Assembly (NCBI GenBank): GCA_949113215.1 | Contig: CARZYU010000007.1 | Span: 1-29,216 of the forward strand | Direction: 5' to 3' | Length of the DNA: 29,216 nt | Source: an uncultured Bacilli bacterium | Lineage (GTDB): Bacteria > Bacillota_I > Bacilli_A > RF39 > UBA660 | Shown: positions 21,046-29,216 of the stretch, piece by piece | Layout of the letters: each line of letters starts with the position of its first letter | How positions within the stretch are numbered: position 1 is the stretch's first letter | The notes under the pieces: model-generated | The model's input: the letters and a program-made list of their open reading frames with translations, nothing else | Database searches by the model: none | Told to the model about the DNA's origin: nothing | Program-made: the position numbers and the translations under genes

Positions 21046-21633
21046 ATGGGACAATACTTTAGCAACGAACAATTACCGAGTAAGATAAAGACCTTTGAAA
21101 CAATGCTTCTTGGAACCAAATATGAATTCTTTACGGATAATGGAGTGTTCTGTAAAGATTATTTGGATTTTGGCAGTAGATTGTTGCTAGAGAGTATTCC
21201 TCCTTCTGAAGTGGGAAAAGAGATACTTGATGTTGGTTGTGGTTATGGACCAATTGGAATCATTCTTGCAAAACAGTATGGAAGCCATGTGGATATGGTT
21301 GATATCAATAAAAGAGCTGTTCATTTGGCTAAGATGAATGCCAAACGAAATGGAGTAGAGAATCTTGTTACTATTTCGGTAAGTCATTGTTATGAAAATG
21401 TTACGAAAAAGTATTCGACGATTGTGACCAATCCTCCCATTCGAGCGGGGAAACAAGTTATTTATGAGATTCTATTCAAAGCGAAAGAACATTTATTAGA
21501 ACATGGTAATTTATATTTGGTGATTCGAAAGGATCAAGGAGCAAAATCTGTCATGACTGATCTTGAAAGAGAGTATCATGTAGAGGTGTTGGAACGAAAG
21601 AAAGGTTTTTTCATCTTAAAATGCAGTTTTTGA
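21046..21633 (+). CDS. Class I methyltransferase, RsmC-like (YbxB)
   Basis: This S-adenosylmethionine-dependent methyltransferase is of the RsmC/YbxB type, predicted to act on guanine N2 in rRNA. SAM-binding motif I is LDVGCGYGPIGI (61-72). The acidic motif II residue is in DMVDINKRAV. The catalytic N-P-P motif is NPPIRAGK (129-136), the form typical of the YbxB group. The 195 residues match the small, single-domain Bacillus protein rather than the two-domain E. coli RsmC. Start ATG 21046 has GGGATGATGGA upstream. The position between rplL and rpoB is that of ybxB in Bacillus. Its end carries the rpoB promoter. Confidence 0.92.
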   Translation: MGQYFSNEQLPSKIKTFETMLLGTKYEFFTDNGVFCKDYLDFGSRLLLESIPPSEVGKEILDVGCGYGPIGIILAKQYGSHVDMVDINKRAVHLAKMNAKRNGVENLVTISVSHCYENVTKKYSTIVTNPPIRAGKQVIYEILFKAKEHLLEHGNLYLVIRKDQGAKSVMTDLEREYHVEVLERKKGFFILKCSF

Positions 21634-21662
21634 TTGACTTGTTGAACTACTTATGTTATTAA
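21634..21662 (+). promoter_or_regulatory. Promoter of rpoBC
   Basis: TTGACT (21634-21639) directly follows the ybxB stop, then a 17-base spacer and an extended -10 TGTTATTAA (core 21657-21662). The leader of about 65 bases shows no strong hairpin. Confidence 0.6.
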
Positions 21663-21733
21663 TATAAATTGGCAACGTATTATTTTTAGAAATATGTTCT
21701 TTGACTTATCATGAAATATAGGGGTGAATATTT

Positions 21734-24700
21734 GTGGCATATAAGGTAATTAATTGTGGAGATCATCGCAAGAGAAGAAGTTATTCAAGAATCAGAAATA
21801 CGTACGAATTAAGGGATTTGTTGGAGATCCAAAAGAAATCATATCAGTGGTTTATTGAAGTCGGAATTAAGGAAGTATTCGACGATCTTTTTCCTGTGGA
21901 AGATTTTTCAGGAAGAATTTCATTGGAGTTTGGGGATTATCATTTTGATGAACCTAGATATTCCATCAAGGAAAGCAAGGATAGGGAGTCAACTTATTCT
22001 GCTCCTCTGAAAGTGGAAGTAAGACTTTTCAACCATGAAACGGGAGAAGTAAAAGAACAAGAAATTTTCTTAGGGGATATGCCAGTTATGACGGATGCTG
22101 GAACCTTTGTTATCAATGGGGCAGAACGTGTTATTGTTTCCCAGTTGGTACGTTCTCCAAGTGTTTATTTCAATCGTGAAATCGACAAGAATGGTCGTTC
22201 TTTGATCACGTCTCAAATTATTCCAACACGTGGTACTTGGTTGGAGTTTGAAACCGATGCGAGGGATGTACTTTACGTAAGAATCGATCGTACGAGAAAA
22301 GTTCCAATGACAACATTACTTCGTGCGTTTGGATTATCAAGTGATGAAGAGATCTTGAAGCTATTTGGTGACGATGAATACTTGAAGAATACGATTGCGA
22401 AGGATTCTACCAAGAATACCGATGAAGCTTTAATTGAAATTTATGAAAAATTACGCCCTGGAGAACCAGCAACCCTAGATTCTTCGAAGAACCAAATCAT
22501 TACGCGTTTCTTTGATGAATTCCGCTATGATTTAGCAAAGGTTGGTCGTTATAAGTTCAATCGTAAATTGAATGTAGTGGACCGTCTTTTGAATCAAACA
22601 TTAGCAGAAGATATCAAAGTAAACAAAGAAGTAGTAGTATCGAAGGGAACCTTAATTACCAAAGATATATTAGAACAATTACGCCCTATTTTTGAATCTG
22701 GTTATGGAGTAAAGAGCGTAACCATCAACGAAGAGTTGGATTCTTATGATAAGTTACAACAAATTGTCATTCAAAGTCCAGAAAATAAGAAAGAAAAATT
22801 AGTTGTGTTAGGAAATGATCAGACAATTACTGAAAAACGTTTGACGATTTCGGATGTGTTTGCCGCAGTTTCTTCTTACTTGAACTTACTACATGGAGTC
22901 GGAAACTTCGATGAAATCGACCATTTAGGAAACCGTCGTGTTCGTCAAGTTGGAGAACTACTTCAAAATCAATTCCGTATTGGTGTTTCTCGTATGGAAC
23001 GTGTGATTCGTGAGAGAATGACGACACAGGAAATGGAAGAAGTTACCCCTAAAACACTTATCAATATTCGTCCAGTGACAGCTGCGATGAAAGAATTCTT
23101 TGGTAGTAGTCAATTGTCACAATTTATGGACCAAACAAACCCTGTGGCAGCTCTTACCAACAAACGTCGTTTATCGGCTTTAGGACCAGGAGGATTATCA
23201 AGAGATCGTGCTGGTGTTGAAGTACGTGACGTCAACGTTTCTCACTATGGTCGTATTTGTCCAATTGAATCACCAGAAGGACCTAACATTGGACTTATCA
23301 CTTCTTTAGCAAGTTATGCGAAGATCGATGATTATGGATTTATTATGACTCCATATCGTAAAGTAGTTGATTCTAAAATTACGGATGAAGTGATCTATAT
23401 GACTGCAGATGAAGAACAAGATTACATCATTTCACAATCGACAGTTACCACCGATAAAGATGGTAAGATGACAGATGCAAAAGTCAATGCTCGTTTCCGT
23501 GGTGAAAATATTTTAGCAAAACCAGAACAAGTAGACTTTATCGATGTATCACCTCAACAGGTTGTATCGGTTACGACAAGTTGTATTCCGTTCTTGGAAC
23601 ACGACGATGCTACTCGTGCTTTGATGGGTGCGAACATGCAGCGTCAATCGGTACCTCTTCTTCAAGCAGAAGCTCCTTTGATTGGAACGGGAGTTGAACA
23701 CATTGCAGCGAAGGATAGTGGAGCGGTTATCGTTACAAAAGCAGATGGTGTTGTCGAATACGTTGATGCGAAGAAAATTATCGTTAAAAATAAAACAGGA
23801 AAAGATACTTACTATTTAGCAAACTTTGAACTTTCGAACTCTGGAATTTGTAACCATCAAAGACCAATTGTCAAGGTTGGAGATAAAGTGGTTCGTGGAG
23901 AAACGATCTTAGCAGATGGACCAAGTACCGATATGGGAGAACTTGCCCTTGGTAAGAATATGACCGTAGCTTTCATGACCTTCAATGGATACAACTACGA
24001 GGATGCGGTTATCTTAAATGAAAATCTAGTCAAAGATGATAAGTTTACTTCTCTTTATCTAGAAGATTATGAAATGCAGTGTCGTGAGACAAAGTTAGGA
24101 CCAGAAGAAATCACACGTGATATTCCGAATGTCAGTGAAGAAGCTCGTCGTAACTTGGACGAAAATGGTATTGTTACCATTGGTACGGAAGTAAAAGAAG
24201 GAGACATTTTAGTTGGTAAAGTAACACCAAAAGGAATGGCTGAACTTACTTCAGAAGAAAAATTATTACATGCCATCTTTGGAGAAAAAACTCGTGAAGT
24301 GAGAGATACTTCATTACGTGTTCCACACGGTGGAGATGGAATCGTTCACGATATTAAAATTTATTCAAGAAAAGATAACGATGAATTGCCAGTTGGAGTT
24401 TCCAAAGTAATTCGTGTCTATATCATTCAAAAGCGTAAGATTCAAGTGGGAGATAAAATGTCAGGACGCCACGGAAACAAAGGTGTTATTTCCTTGATTC
24501 TTCCACAAGAAGATATGCCATATTTACCAGATGGTCGTCCAGTTGATGTGATGTTAAATCCACAAGGTGTTCCATCTCGTATGAACTTAGGACAGATTCT
24601 AGAATTACACTTAGGTATGGCTGCTAAGAAGGAAGGATATCATGTAGCAACTCCAGTATTTGATGGAGCGCACATTGAAGATATTCAAAAAGCGATGAAA

Positions 24701-25339
24701 GAAGCAGGAATGGATGAAGACGGTAAGACTATTCTTTACGATGGTCGTACCGGAGAACCATTTGACAACCGTATTTCCGTTGGTGTCATGTACATGATTA
24801 AACTTCATCACATGGTCGATGATAAGTTACATGCACGTTCGACGGGACCTTACTCTTTGGTAACACAGCAACCACTTGGTGGTAAAGCGCAATTTGGTGG
24901 TCAAAGATTCGGAGAAATGGAAGTTTGGGCCCTTTATGCATATGGAGCAGCACATACTTTACAGGAAATCTTAACCGTCAAATCAGATGATGTTGTAGGA
25001 CGTGTTAAAGTTTACGAAGATATCGTCAAAGGTCAAGAGATCAATGAAGCAGGAGTTCCAGAATCATTCCGAGTCTTGATGAAAGAATTCCAAGCATTGG
25101 GACTTGATGTTTCGATTATCAACAAGCAAGGAGAACAGCTTGACTTGAAGCAGATCGAAGACGATGAGGACCACGATGATGTGAAGTTATCGATCGATGA
25201 ATTGGAAGTAGCAAAACCAATTGAAGAAGAAACAAAAGACGAGGATGAGGACGATGATTTGGAATCAGAGGAACTTGATCTCGGAGAGTTGTCGGAAGAA
25301 GATATGGAACTTGATGATATGGAAGGAGAGGATGAATAA
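21734..25339 (+). CDS. rpoB: RNA polymerase subunit beta
   Basis: RpoB is the beta core subunit of RNA polymerase. Family blocks are intact: the rifampicin region with GSSQLSQFMDQ and KRRLSALGPGGLSRDRAG, GRICPIESPEGPNIGL, the flap and the C-terminal KMSGRHGNKGV and GGKAQFGGQRFGEMEVWAL blocks that meet RpoC. Residue 476 (codon 23159-23161, AAC) is Asn at the position of E. coli His526. After the conserved C-terminus the last ~65 residues are very acidic (Asp/Glu-rich). The length of 1201 is normal for Firmicutes. GTG 21734 has AGGGGTGA upstream. It overlaps rpoC by one base (TAATG). Confidence 0.99.
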   Translation: MAYKVINCGDHRKRRSYSRIRNTYELRDLLEIQKKSYQWFIEVGIKEVFDDLFPVEDFSGRISLEFGDYHFDEPRYSIKESKDRESTYSAPLKVEVRLFNHETGEVKEQEIFLGDMPVMTDAGTFVINGAERVIVSQLVRSPSVYFNREIDKNGRSLITSQIIPTRGTWLEFETDARDVLYVRIDRTRKVPMTTLLRAFGLSSDEEILKLFGDDEYLKNTIAKDSTKNTDEALIEIYEKLRPGEPATLDSSKNQIITRFFDEFRYDLAKVGRYKFNRKLNVVDRLLNQTLAEDIKVNKEVVVSKGTLITKDILEQLRPIFESGYGVKSVTINEELDSYDKLQQIVIQSPENKKEKLVVLGNDQTITEKRLTISDVFAAVSSYLNLLHGVGNFDEIDHLGNRRVRQVGELLQNQFRIGVSRMERVIRERMTTQEMEEVTPKTLINIRPVTAAMKEFFGSSQLSQFMDQTNPVAALTNKRRLSALGPGGLSRDRAGVEVRDVNVSHYGRICPIESPEGPNIGLITSLASYAKIDDYGFIMTPYRKVVDSKITDEVIYMTADEEQDYIISQSTVTTDKDGKMTDAKVNARFRGENILAKPEQVDFIDVSPQQVVSVTTSCIPFLEHDDATRALMGANMQRQSVPLLQAEAPLIGTGVEHIAAKDSGAVIVTKADGVVEYVDAKKIIVKNKTGKDTYYLANFELSNSGICNHQRPIVKVGDKVVRGETILADGPSTDMGELALGKNMTVAFMTFNGYNYEDAVILNENLVKDDKFTSLYLEDYEMQCRETKLGPEEITRDIPNVSEEARRNLDENGIVTIGTEVKEGDILVGKVTPKGMAELTSEEKLLHAIFGEKTREVRDTSLRVPHGGDGIVHDIKIYSRKDNDELPVGVSKVIRVYIIQKRKIQVGDKMSGRHGNKGVISLILPQEDMPYLPDGRPVDVMLNPQGVPSRMNLGQILELHLGMAAKKEGYHVATPVFDGAHIEDIQKAMKEAGMDEDGKTILYDGRTGEPFDNRISVGVMYMIKLHHMVDDKLHARSTGPYSLVTQQPLGGKAQFGGQRFGEMEVWALYAYGAAHTLQEILTVKSDDVVGRVKVYEDIVKGQEINEAGVPESFRVLMKEFQALGLDVSIINKQGEQLDLKQIEDDEDHDDVKLSIDELEVAKPIEEETKDEDEDDDLESEELDLGELSEEDMELDDMEGEDE

Positions 25340-28300
25340 TGTTAGCAGTAAATGATTTTGAAGCGATCAAAATTGGCATTGCCTCTCCTGACAAGATCAG
25401 GGAATGGTCATATGGTGAAGTAAAAAAACCAGAAACCATCAACTATCGTACGTTACGACCAGAACGTGATGGATTGTTCTGTGAAAAGATTTTTGGACCA
25501 ACCAAAGATTTTGAATGTGCTTGTGGAAAATACAAGCGTGTTCGTTACAAGAATATTGTCTGTGACCGTTGTGGCGTTGAGGTAACTCGTTCCAAAGTAA
25601 GAAGAGAGAGAATGGGACATATCGAACTTGCTAGTCCTGTTTCTCATATTTGGTTCTTCAAAGGAGTTCCAAGTAGAATGGGGCTTGTCTTAGATATGAG
25701 TCCAAGAGATCTAGAAGAAGTTCTTTACTTCGTCAGTTACGTTGTCATCGACAAAGGAATTACTCCTTTAGAGAACAAACAAACTTTATCGGAAAAAGAA
25801 TATCGTGCTTACTATGAAAAGTATGGTAATGGATTCAAAGTAGGAATGGGTGCGGAAGCCATCAAAGAACTTTTGAAAAAAGTAGACTTGAAGGCAGAAA
25901 TCGATGGTATTTCCAAAGAGTTAGAAACAGCACAAGGACAAAAAAGAACTCGTCTATTAAAGAGAATTGATGTCTTAAATGCTTTTTATCAATCTGATCA
26001 AAAGCCAGAGTGGATGATTTTGGATGCGATTCCTGTCATTCCACCTGACCTAAGACCAATGATTCAGCTAGATGGTGGACGTTTTGCGACAAGTGATTTG
26101 AATGACTTGTATCGTCGTGTCATCAACCGTAACAATCGTTTGAAAAAGTTAATTGATTTAGGTGCTCCAAGCATCATCATTCAAAACGAAAAACGTATGT
26201 TACAGGAAGCAGTTGACGCCCTATTTGACAACGGAAGACGTGGAAGAAGCGTCACTGGTGCTGGAAATCGTCCTCTCAAATCACTTTCTAGTATGTTAAA
26301 AGGTAAACAAGGACGTTTCCGTCAAAACTTACTTGGTAAACGTGTTGATTATTCTGGACGTTCCGTTATCGTCGTTGGGCCAAGTCTTAAAATGTATCAA
26401 TGTGGTATTCCAAAAGAAATGGCTTTGGAATTATTCAAACCACATGTTATCAATGGCTTAGTCGATCGTGATATTGCTCATAACATAAAAGCTGCAAAGC
26501 GTTTGATTGAAAATCAAGATCCTGTTGTTTGGGATGTTGTCGAAGATGTCATCAAAGAACATCCAGTTCTTTTGAACCGTGCGCCTACGCTTCATAGACT
26601 TGGTATTCAAGCATTTGAACCAAAATTAGTTGGTGGTAAAGCCATTCGTTTGCATCCACTTGTATGTCCTGCGTTCAATGCAGACTTCGATGGAGACCAA
26701 ATGGCAGTTCACGTACCACTTTCGGAAGAAGCGCAAGCAGAAGCTCGTATTTTGATGTTAGGATCGAATAACATCCTTCATCCAAAGTCAGGAGATCCAA
26801 TCGTAACACCAAGCCAAGATATGATCTTAGGTAACTATTATATTACGATGGAAAAAGAAGGTGCAGAAGGAGAAGGACGTATTTTCAAAAACGATGCCGA
26901 AGCGTTGATGGCTTATAGCAGAAAAGAAATTACGTTACATGCTCGTATCGCGATTCCTGTTAATTCCTTTAAGTATAAGATCTTTACCGAAGGACAACAT
27001 GGAAAATATTTGGTTACGACGGTTGGTAAGTTGTTATTTAATGAAATTTTACCAGATTCCTTCCCATACGTGAATGAACCAAGCGACGAGAACATTCAGA
27101 TGATCACTCCAAATAAGTATTTCTTAGATCAAGGAGTTAACATTCCTGAGACAATCAAAGAAATGCCTCTGGTTCAACCTTTTGCAAAAGGAACTTTAGA
27201 GAAGCTGATCGCTCAAGTATTTAAACGTTATAAAACGACAGAAACATCAATCATGCTCGATAAGATGAAAGACTTAGGATTCAAATATTCGACGCTTGCT
27301 GGAATTACCATTTCGATGGCTGACGTTGCGACAAGTAAACACAAAGATGAATACGTTGAAGAAGGTCAAGCTATGGTCGATAAGATCAACAAGCAATACA
27401 CCAAAGGTTTGATTACGGAAGAAGAACGTCATAATAAAGTCATTGAAACATGGCATGGAGTGACCGGAAAGGTTCAAAAAGAACTAGAGGGAATTTCGAA
27501 GTCAGATATCGATAATCCAATCTTCATGATGATGAACTCCAAAGCCCGTGGTAACATTTCCAACTTTACTCAGGTTGCTGGAATGCGTGGACTGATGAGT
27601 AAACCAAATGGAGATCCAATCGAAATTCCAGTACTTTCGAACTTCCGTGAAGGACTTTCGGTTTCAGAATTCTTCTTATCGACACATGGTGCTCGTAAGG
27701 GAAGTGCTGATACGGCTCTTAAGACCGCAGACTCTGGTTACTTGACGAGACGTCTTGTCGATGTTGCTCAAGACATGGTGGTAAGAGAAGAAGACTGTGG
27801 AACTGATCAAGGTGTCGTTGTTCGTGATTTCATAAACGAAAAGACTGGTACAGTTATCGAAAGCTTGAGAGATCGTATTGTTGGTCGTTATGCCAACAAG
27901 AAAATCTTACATCCTGAAACGAAAGAAATTATCGTTGATAAATTAGAATTCATTACCGAATCTCTTGCCGATAGGGTCATTGCCGCAGGAGTGAAAGAAG
28001 TAGAAATTCGTACGATTTTAACATGTAATACTGTCAATGGTGTTTGTCAAAAATGTTATGGTCGTAACTTAGCAACAGGTAACTTAGTGGAAATTGGAGA
28101 AGCAGTTGGAGTTATGGCAGCGCAATCCATTGGAGAACCTGGAACTCAGCTTACCATGCGTACATTCCATACTGGTGGAGTTGCTGGTGGAGAAGATATC
28201 ACCCAAGGTCTTCCAAGAGTTCAAGAATTATTCGAAGCTCGTAATCCAAAAGGAAAAGCAACCATTGCTGAAATCGATGGTAAGGTTACCAAGATTACGG

Positions 28301-28971
28301 AAGATCATGGTAAATTCAAGATCAGTATTACCAATAAAGTGGAAACCAAAGATCACGTTACCAACTATGGTACGAAGTTAGCCGTTGAAAAAGGTGACAC
28401 GGTTGTCTGTGGACAATGCTTAACCGAAGGAGCAATCAGTCCAAAAGAGTTGTTGGCAGTCACCGATCCAATTACAACACAAGAATACATCTTAAAAGAA
28501 ATTCAAAATACGTATCGTTCACAAGGTGTTGATATTTCAGATAAACATATCGAAATTATCGCCCGTCGTATGATCAATAAGATTCGTATTGTCGAAGATG
28601 GAGATACTGCATTGTTACCTGGATCATTGGTTAACATTCATGAATTTACAGCACTCAATCAAGAAGCAATCATTCAAGGAAAGAGACCAGCTACTGGTAA
28701 ACCAGTTATCCTTGGTATTACCAAAGCCTCTTTGGAAACAGATTCTTTCTTATCGGCTGCATCATTCCAAGAAACAACTCGTATCTTGACAGATGCTGCA
28801 ATCAAAGGAAAAGTCGATCCACTTGAGGGATTAAAAGAAAATGTCATCATCGGAAAACTTATCCCTGCAGGAACTGGATTAAAACATTATCAAAGTGTTG
28901 ATTATGAATTAGAAAAACAGTTCACAGATGAAGAACCTCTTGATGCATTGGAAGACGAATTTATGGAATAA
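25339..28971 (+). CDS. rpoC: RNA polymerase subunit beta'
   Basis: RpoC is the beta' subunit that holds the catalytic magnesium. The N-terminal zinc ribbon is in CACGKY...CDRCGV, the clamp is next, and the catalytic NADFDGDQM (residues 447-455) is intact. The bridge helix and trigger-loop region contain MSKPNGDP and SVSEFFLSTHGARKG, and the second zinc site is in the segment CNTVNGVCQKCYGRN with an upstream Cys (ED-C-GTD). It ends with an acidic, short tail. The 1210 residues match Firmicutes RpoC. ATG 25339 overlaps the rpoB stop, so translation is coupled and the subunits made in equal amounts. A terminator follows directly. Confidence 0.99.
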   Translation: MLAVNDFEAIKIGIASPDKIREWSYGEVKKPETINYRTLRPERDGLFCEKIFGPTKDFECACGKYKRVRYKNIVCDRCGVEVTRSKVRRERMGHIELASPVSHIWFFKGVPSRMGLVLDMSPRDLEEVLYFVSYVVIDKGITPLENKQTLSEKEYRAYYEKYGNGFKVGMGAEAIKELLKKVDLKAEIDGISKELETAQGQKRTRLLKRIDVLNAFYQSDQKPEWMILDAIPVIPPDLRPMIQLDGGRFATSDLNDLYRRVINRNNRLKKLIDLGAPSIIIQNEKRMLQEAVDALFDNGRRGRSVTGAGNRPLKSLSSMLKGKQGRFRQNLLGKRVDYSGRSVIVVGPSLKMYQCGIPKEMALELFKPHVINGLVDRDIAHNIKAAKRLIENQDPVVWDVVEDVIKEHPVLLNRAPTLHRLGIQAFEPKLVGGKAIRLHPLVCPAFNADFDGDQMAVHVPLSEEAQAEARILMLGSNNILHPKSGDPIVTPSQDMILGNYYITMEKEGAEGEGRIFKNDAEALMAYSRKEITLHARIAIPVNSFKYKIFTEGQHGKYLVTTVGKLLFNEILPDSFPYVNEPSDENIQMITPNKYFLDQGVNIPETIKEMPLVQPFAKGTLEKLIAQVFKRYKTTETSIMLDKMKDLGFKYSTLAGITISMADVATSKHKDEYVEEGQAMVDKINKQYTKGLITEEERHNKVIETWHGVTGKVQKELEGISKSDIDNPIFMMMNSKARGNISNFTQVAGMRGLMSKPNGDPIEIPVLSNFREGLSVSEFFLSTHGARKGSADTALKTADSGYLTRRLVDVAQDMVVREEDCGTDQGVVVRDFINEKTGTVIESLRDRIVGRYANKKILHPETKEIIVDKLEFITESLADRVIAAGVKEVEIRTILTCNTVNGVCQKCYGRNLATGNLVEIGEAVGVMAAQSIGEPGTQLTMRTFHTGGVAGGEDITQGLPRVQELFEARNPKGKATIAEIDGKVTKITEDHGKFKISITNKVETKDHVTNYGTKLAVEKGDTVVCGQCLTEGAISPKELLAVTDPITTQEYILKEIQNTYRSQGVDISDKHIEIIARRMINKIRIVEDGDTALLPGSLVNIHEFTALNQEAIIQGKRPATGKPVILGITKASLETDSFLSAASFQETTRILTDAAIKGKVDPLEGLKENVIIGKLIPAGTGLKHYQSVDYELEKQFTDEEPLDALEDEFME

Positions 28972-28994
28972 GGTCATTTTGACCTTATTTTTTT
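28969..28994 (+). terminator. Intrinsic terminator of rpoBC
   Basis: An 8-bp stem (28969-28976 with 28980-28987, 3-base loop) starts at the rpoC stop codon and is followed by seven T. Confidence 0.85.
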
Positions 28995-29021
28995 GCTTTA
29001 TTATCTATTTTGTGATATAGT
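28993..29021 (+). promoter_or_regulatory. Promoter of the gene at the window end
   Basis: TTGCTT (28993-28998), a 17-base spacer and an extended -10 TGATATAGT (core 29016-29021). The -35 box touches the T-run of the rpoC terminator. Confidence 0.65.
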
Positions 29022-29049
29022 AAGCACATTTAAAAAAGGAGTGAAAACT

Positions 29050-29216
29050 ATGAGGGATCCTAGAATCGTTGAATTGTTAAAACCGTATCCAGATTTAGTA
29101 TGCGATCGTGTTTTTTTACGTAGTTATGAAATGGTGCAGAAGATAATATCTTTGAACTATTGGAATGATCCCAAGTTTCAACCGTTGTTGACCTCAACTG
29201 TTTGGAGCAGCAATCC
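29050..29216 (+). CDS. Protein of unknown function, cut by window end
   Basis: Only the first 55 residues are visible and the frame stays open to the last base. The start ATG 29050 has AAAGGAGTG upstream and a good promoter. The visible part begins MRDPRIVELLKPYPDLVCDR and is soluble, without a signal peptide. I recognise no family. In Bacillus, rpoC is followed by the L7Ae-like ybxF and rpsL; this protein is not RpsL, and the start does not look like an L7Ae-like protein either. Confidence 0.65.
   Translation, partial: MRDPRIVELLKPYPDLVCDRVFLRSYEMVQKIISLNYWNDPKFQPLLTSTVWSSN

Noticed and set aside
25119..25442. Minus-strand frame opposite the RpoB acidic tail
   Set aside because: Its Leu/His/Arg-rich product is the complement of GAA/GAT codons; there is no start signal.
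1..29216. Mycoplasma genetic code (TGA as Trp)
   Set aside because: TGA ends several well-defined genes at the expected length and Trp is TGG throughout.

Overview
The window is a low-GC, gene-dense chromosomal segment from a Firmicutes-type bacterium. Gene order follows the Bacillus subtilis block ftsH-dusB-lysS-clpC-cysS-mrnC-rlmB-sigH-secE-nusG-rplKAJL-ybxB-rpoBC, but many genes usually found in that block are missing. TGA is used as a stop (dusB, mrnC, clpC, the 640-residue surface protein, ybxB) and Trp is TGG, so the code is standard and not the Mycoplasma code. The reduced gene set, AT-richness and an Asn at the RpoB position equivalent to E. coli His526 suggest an uncultured Bacilli lineage near the Mollicutes (RF39-like or Erysipelotrichales-like). 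This placement is an inference.

Layout. Positions 1-1510 hold the 3' part of ftsH and its terminator. Positions 1509-5302 are an apparent operon: dusB, an RDD membrane protein, an anchored extracytoplasmic protein and lysS. Positions 5341-6974 carry a YfcC/DcuC-like carrier with a lysine-rich cytoplasmic loop. Positions 7009-12106 carry clpC, an unknown 154-residue gene, cysS and a YugP-type zinc peptidase. The last converges on the only minus-strand gene (12098-12571) at a 30-bp perfect palindrome. A divergent region then leads into mrnC-rlmB-sigma factor, followed by two genes foreign to the usual synteny: a protein with a C-terminal membrane anchor and a large TasA-like surface protein with two repeated modules. 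Positions 17185-20660 are secE, nusG, rplK, rplA, rplJ and rplL with probable ribosomal-protein leaders. Positions 20678-28994 hold a small unknown gene, ybxB and rpoBC. A new gene starts at 29050 and runs off the end.

Most of the window is information-processing machinery: tRNA modification and charging, rRNA processing and methylation, ribosomal stalk proteins, transcription elongation, secretion and RNA polymerase core. Control appears to rest on intrinsic terminators, extended -10 promoters, probable L1 and L10 autoregulatory leaders, and hairpins between rplL and rpoB that may set the ratio of stalk protein to polymerase. The most unusual points are the sigma-adjacent surface module, the RpoB Asn, the acidic extension of L11, the lysine-rich loop of the carrier, the Rho-N-like tail on FtsH, and a promoter that fires straight into a hairpin ahead of ybxB-rpoBC. 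No gap longer than about 180 bases lacks a gene, and I saw no tRNA, rRNA, insertion sequence or CRISPR array.
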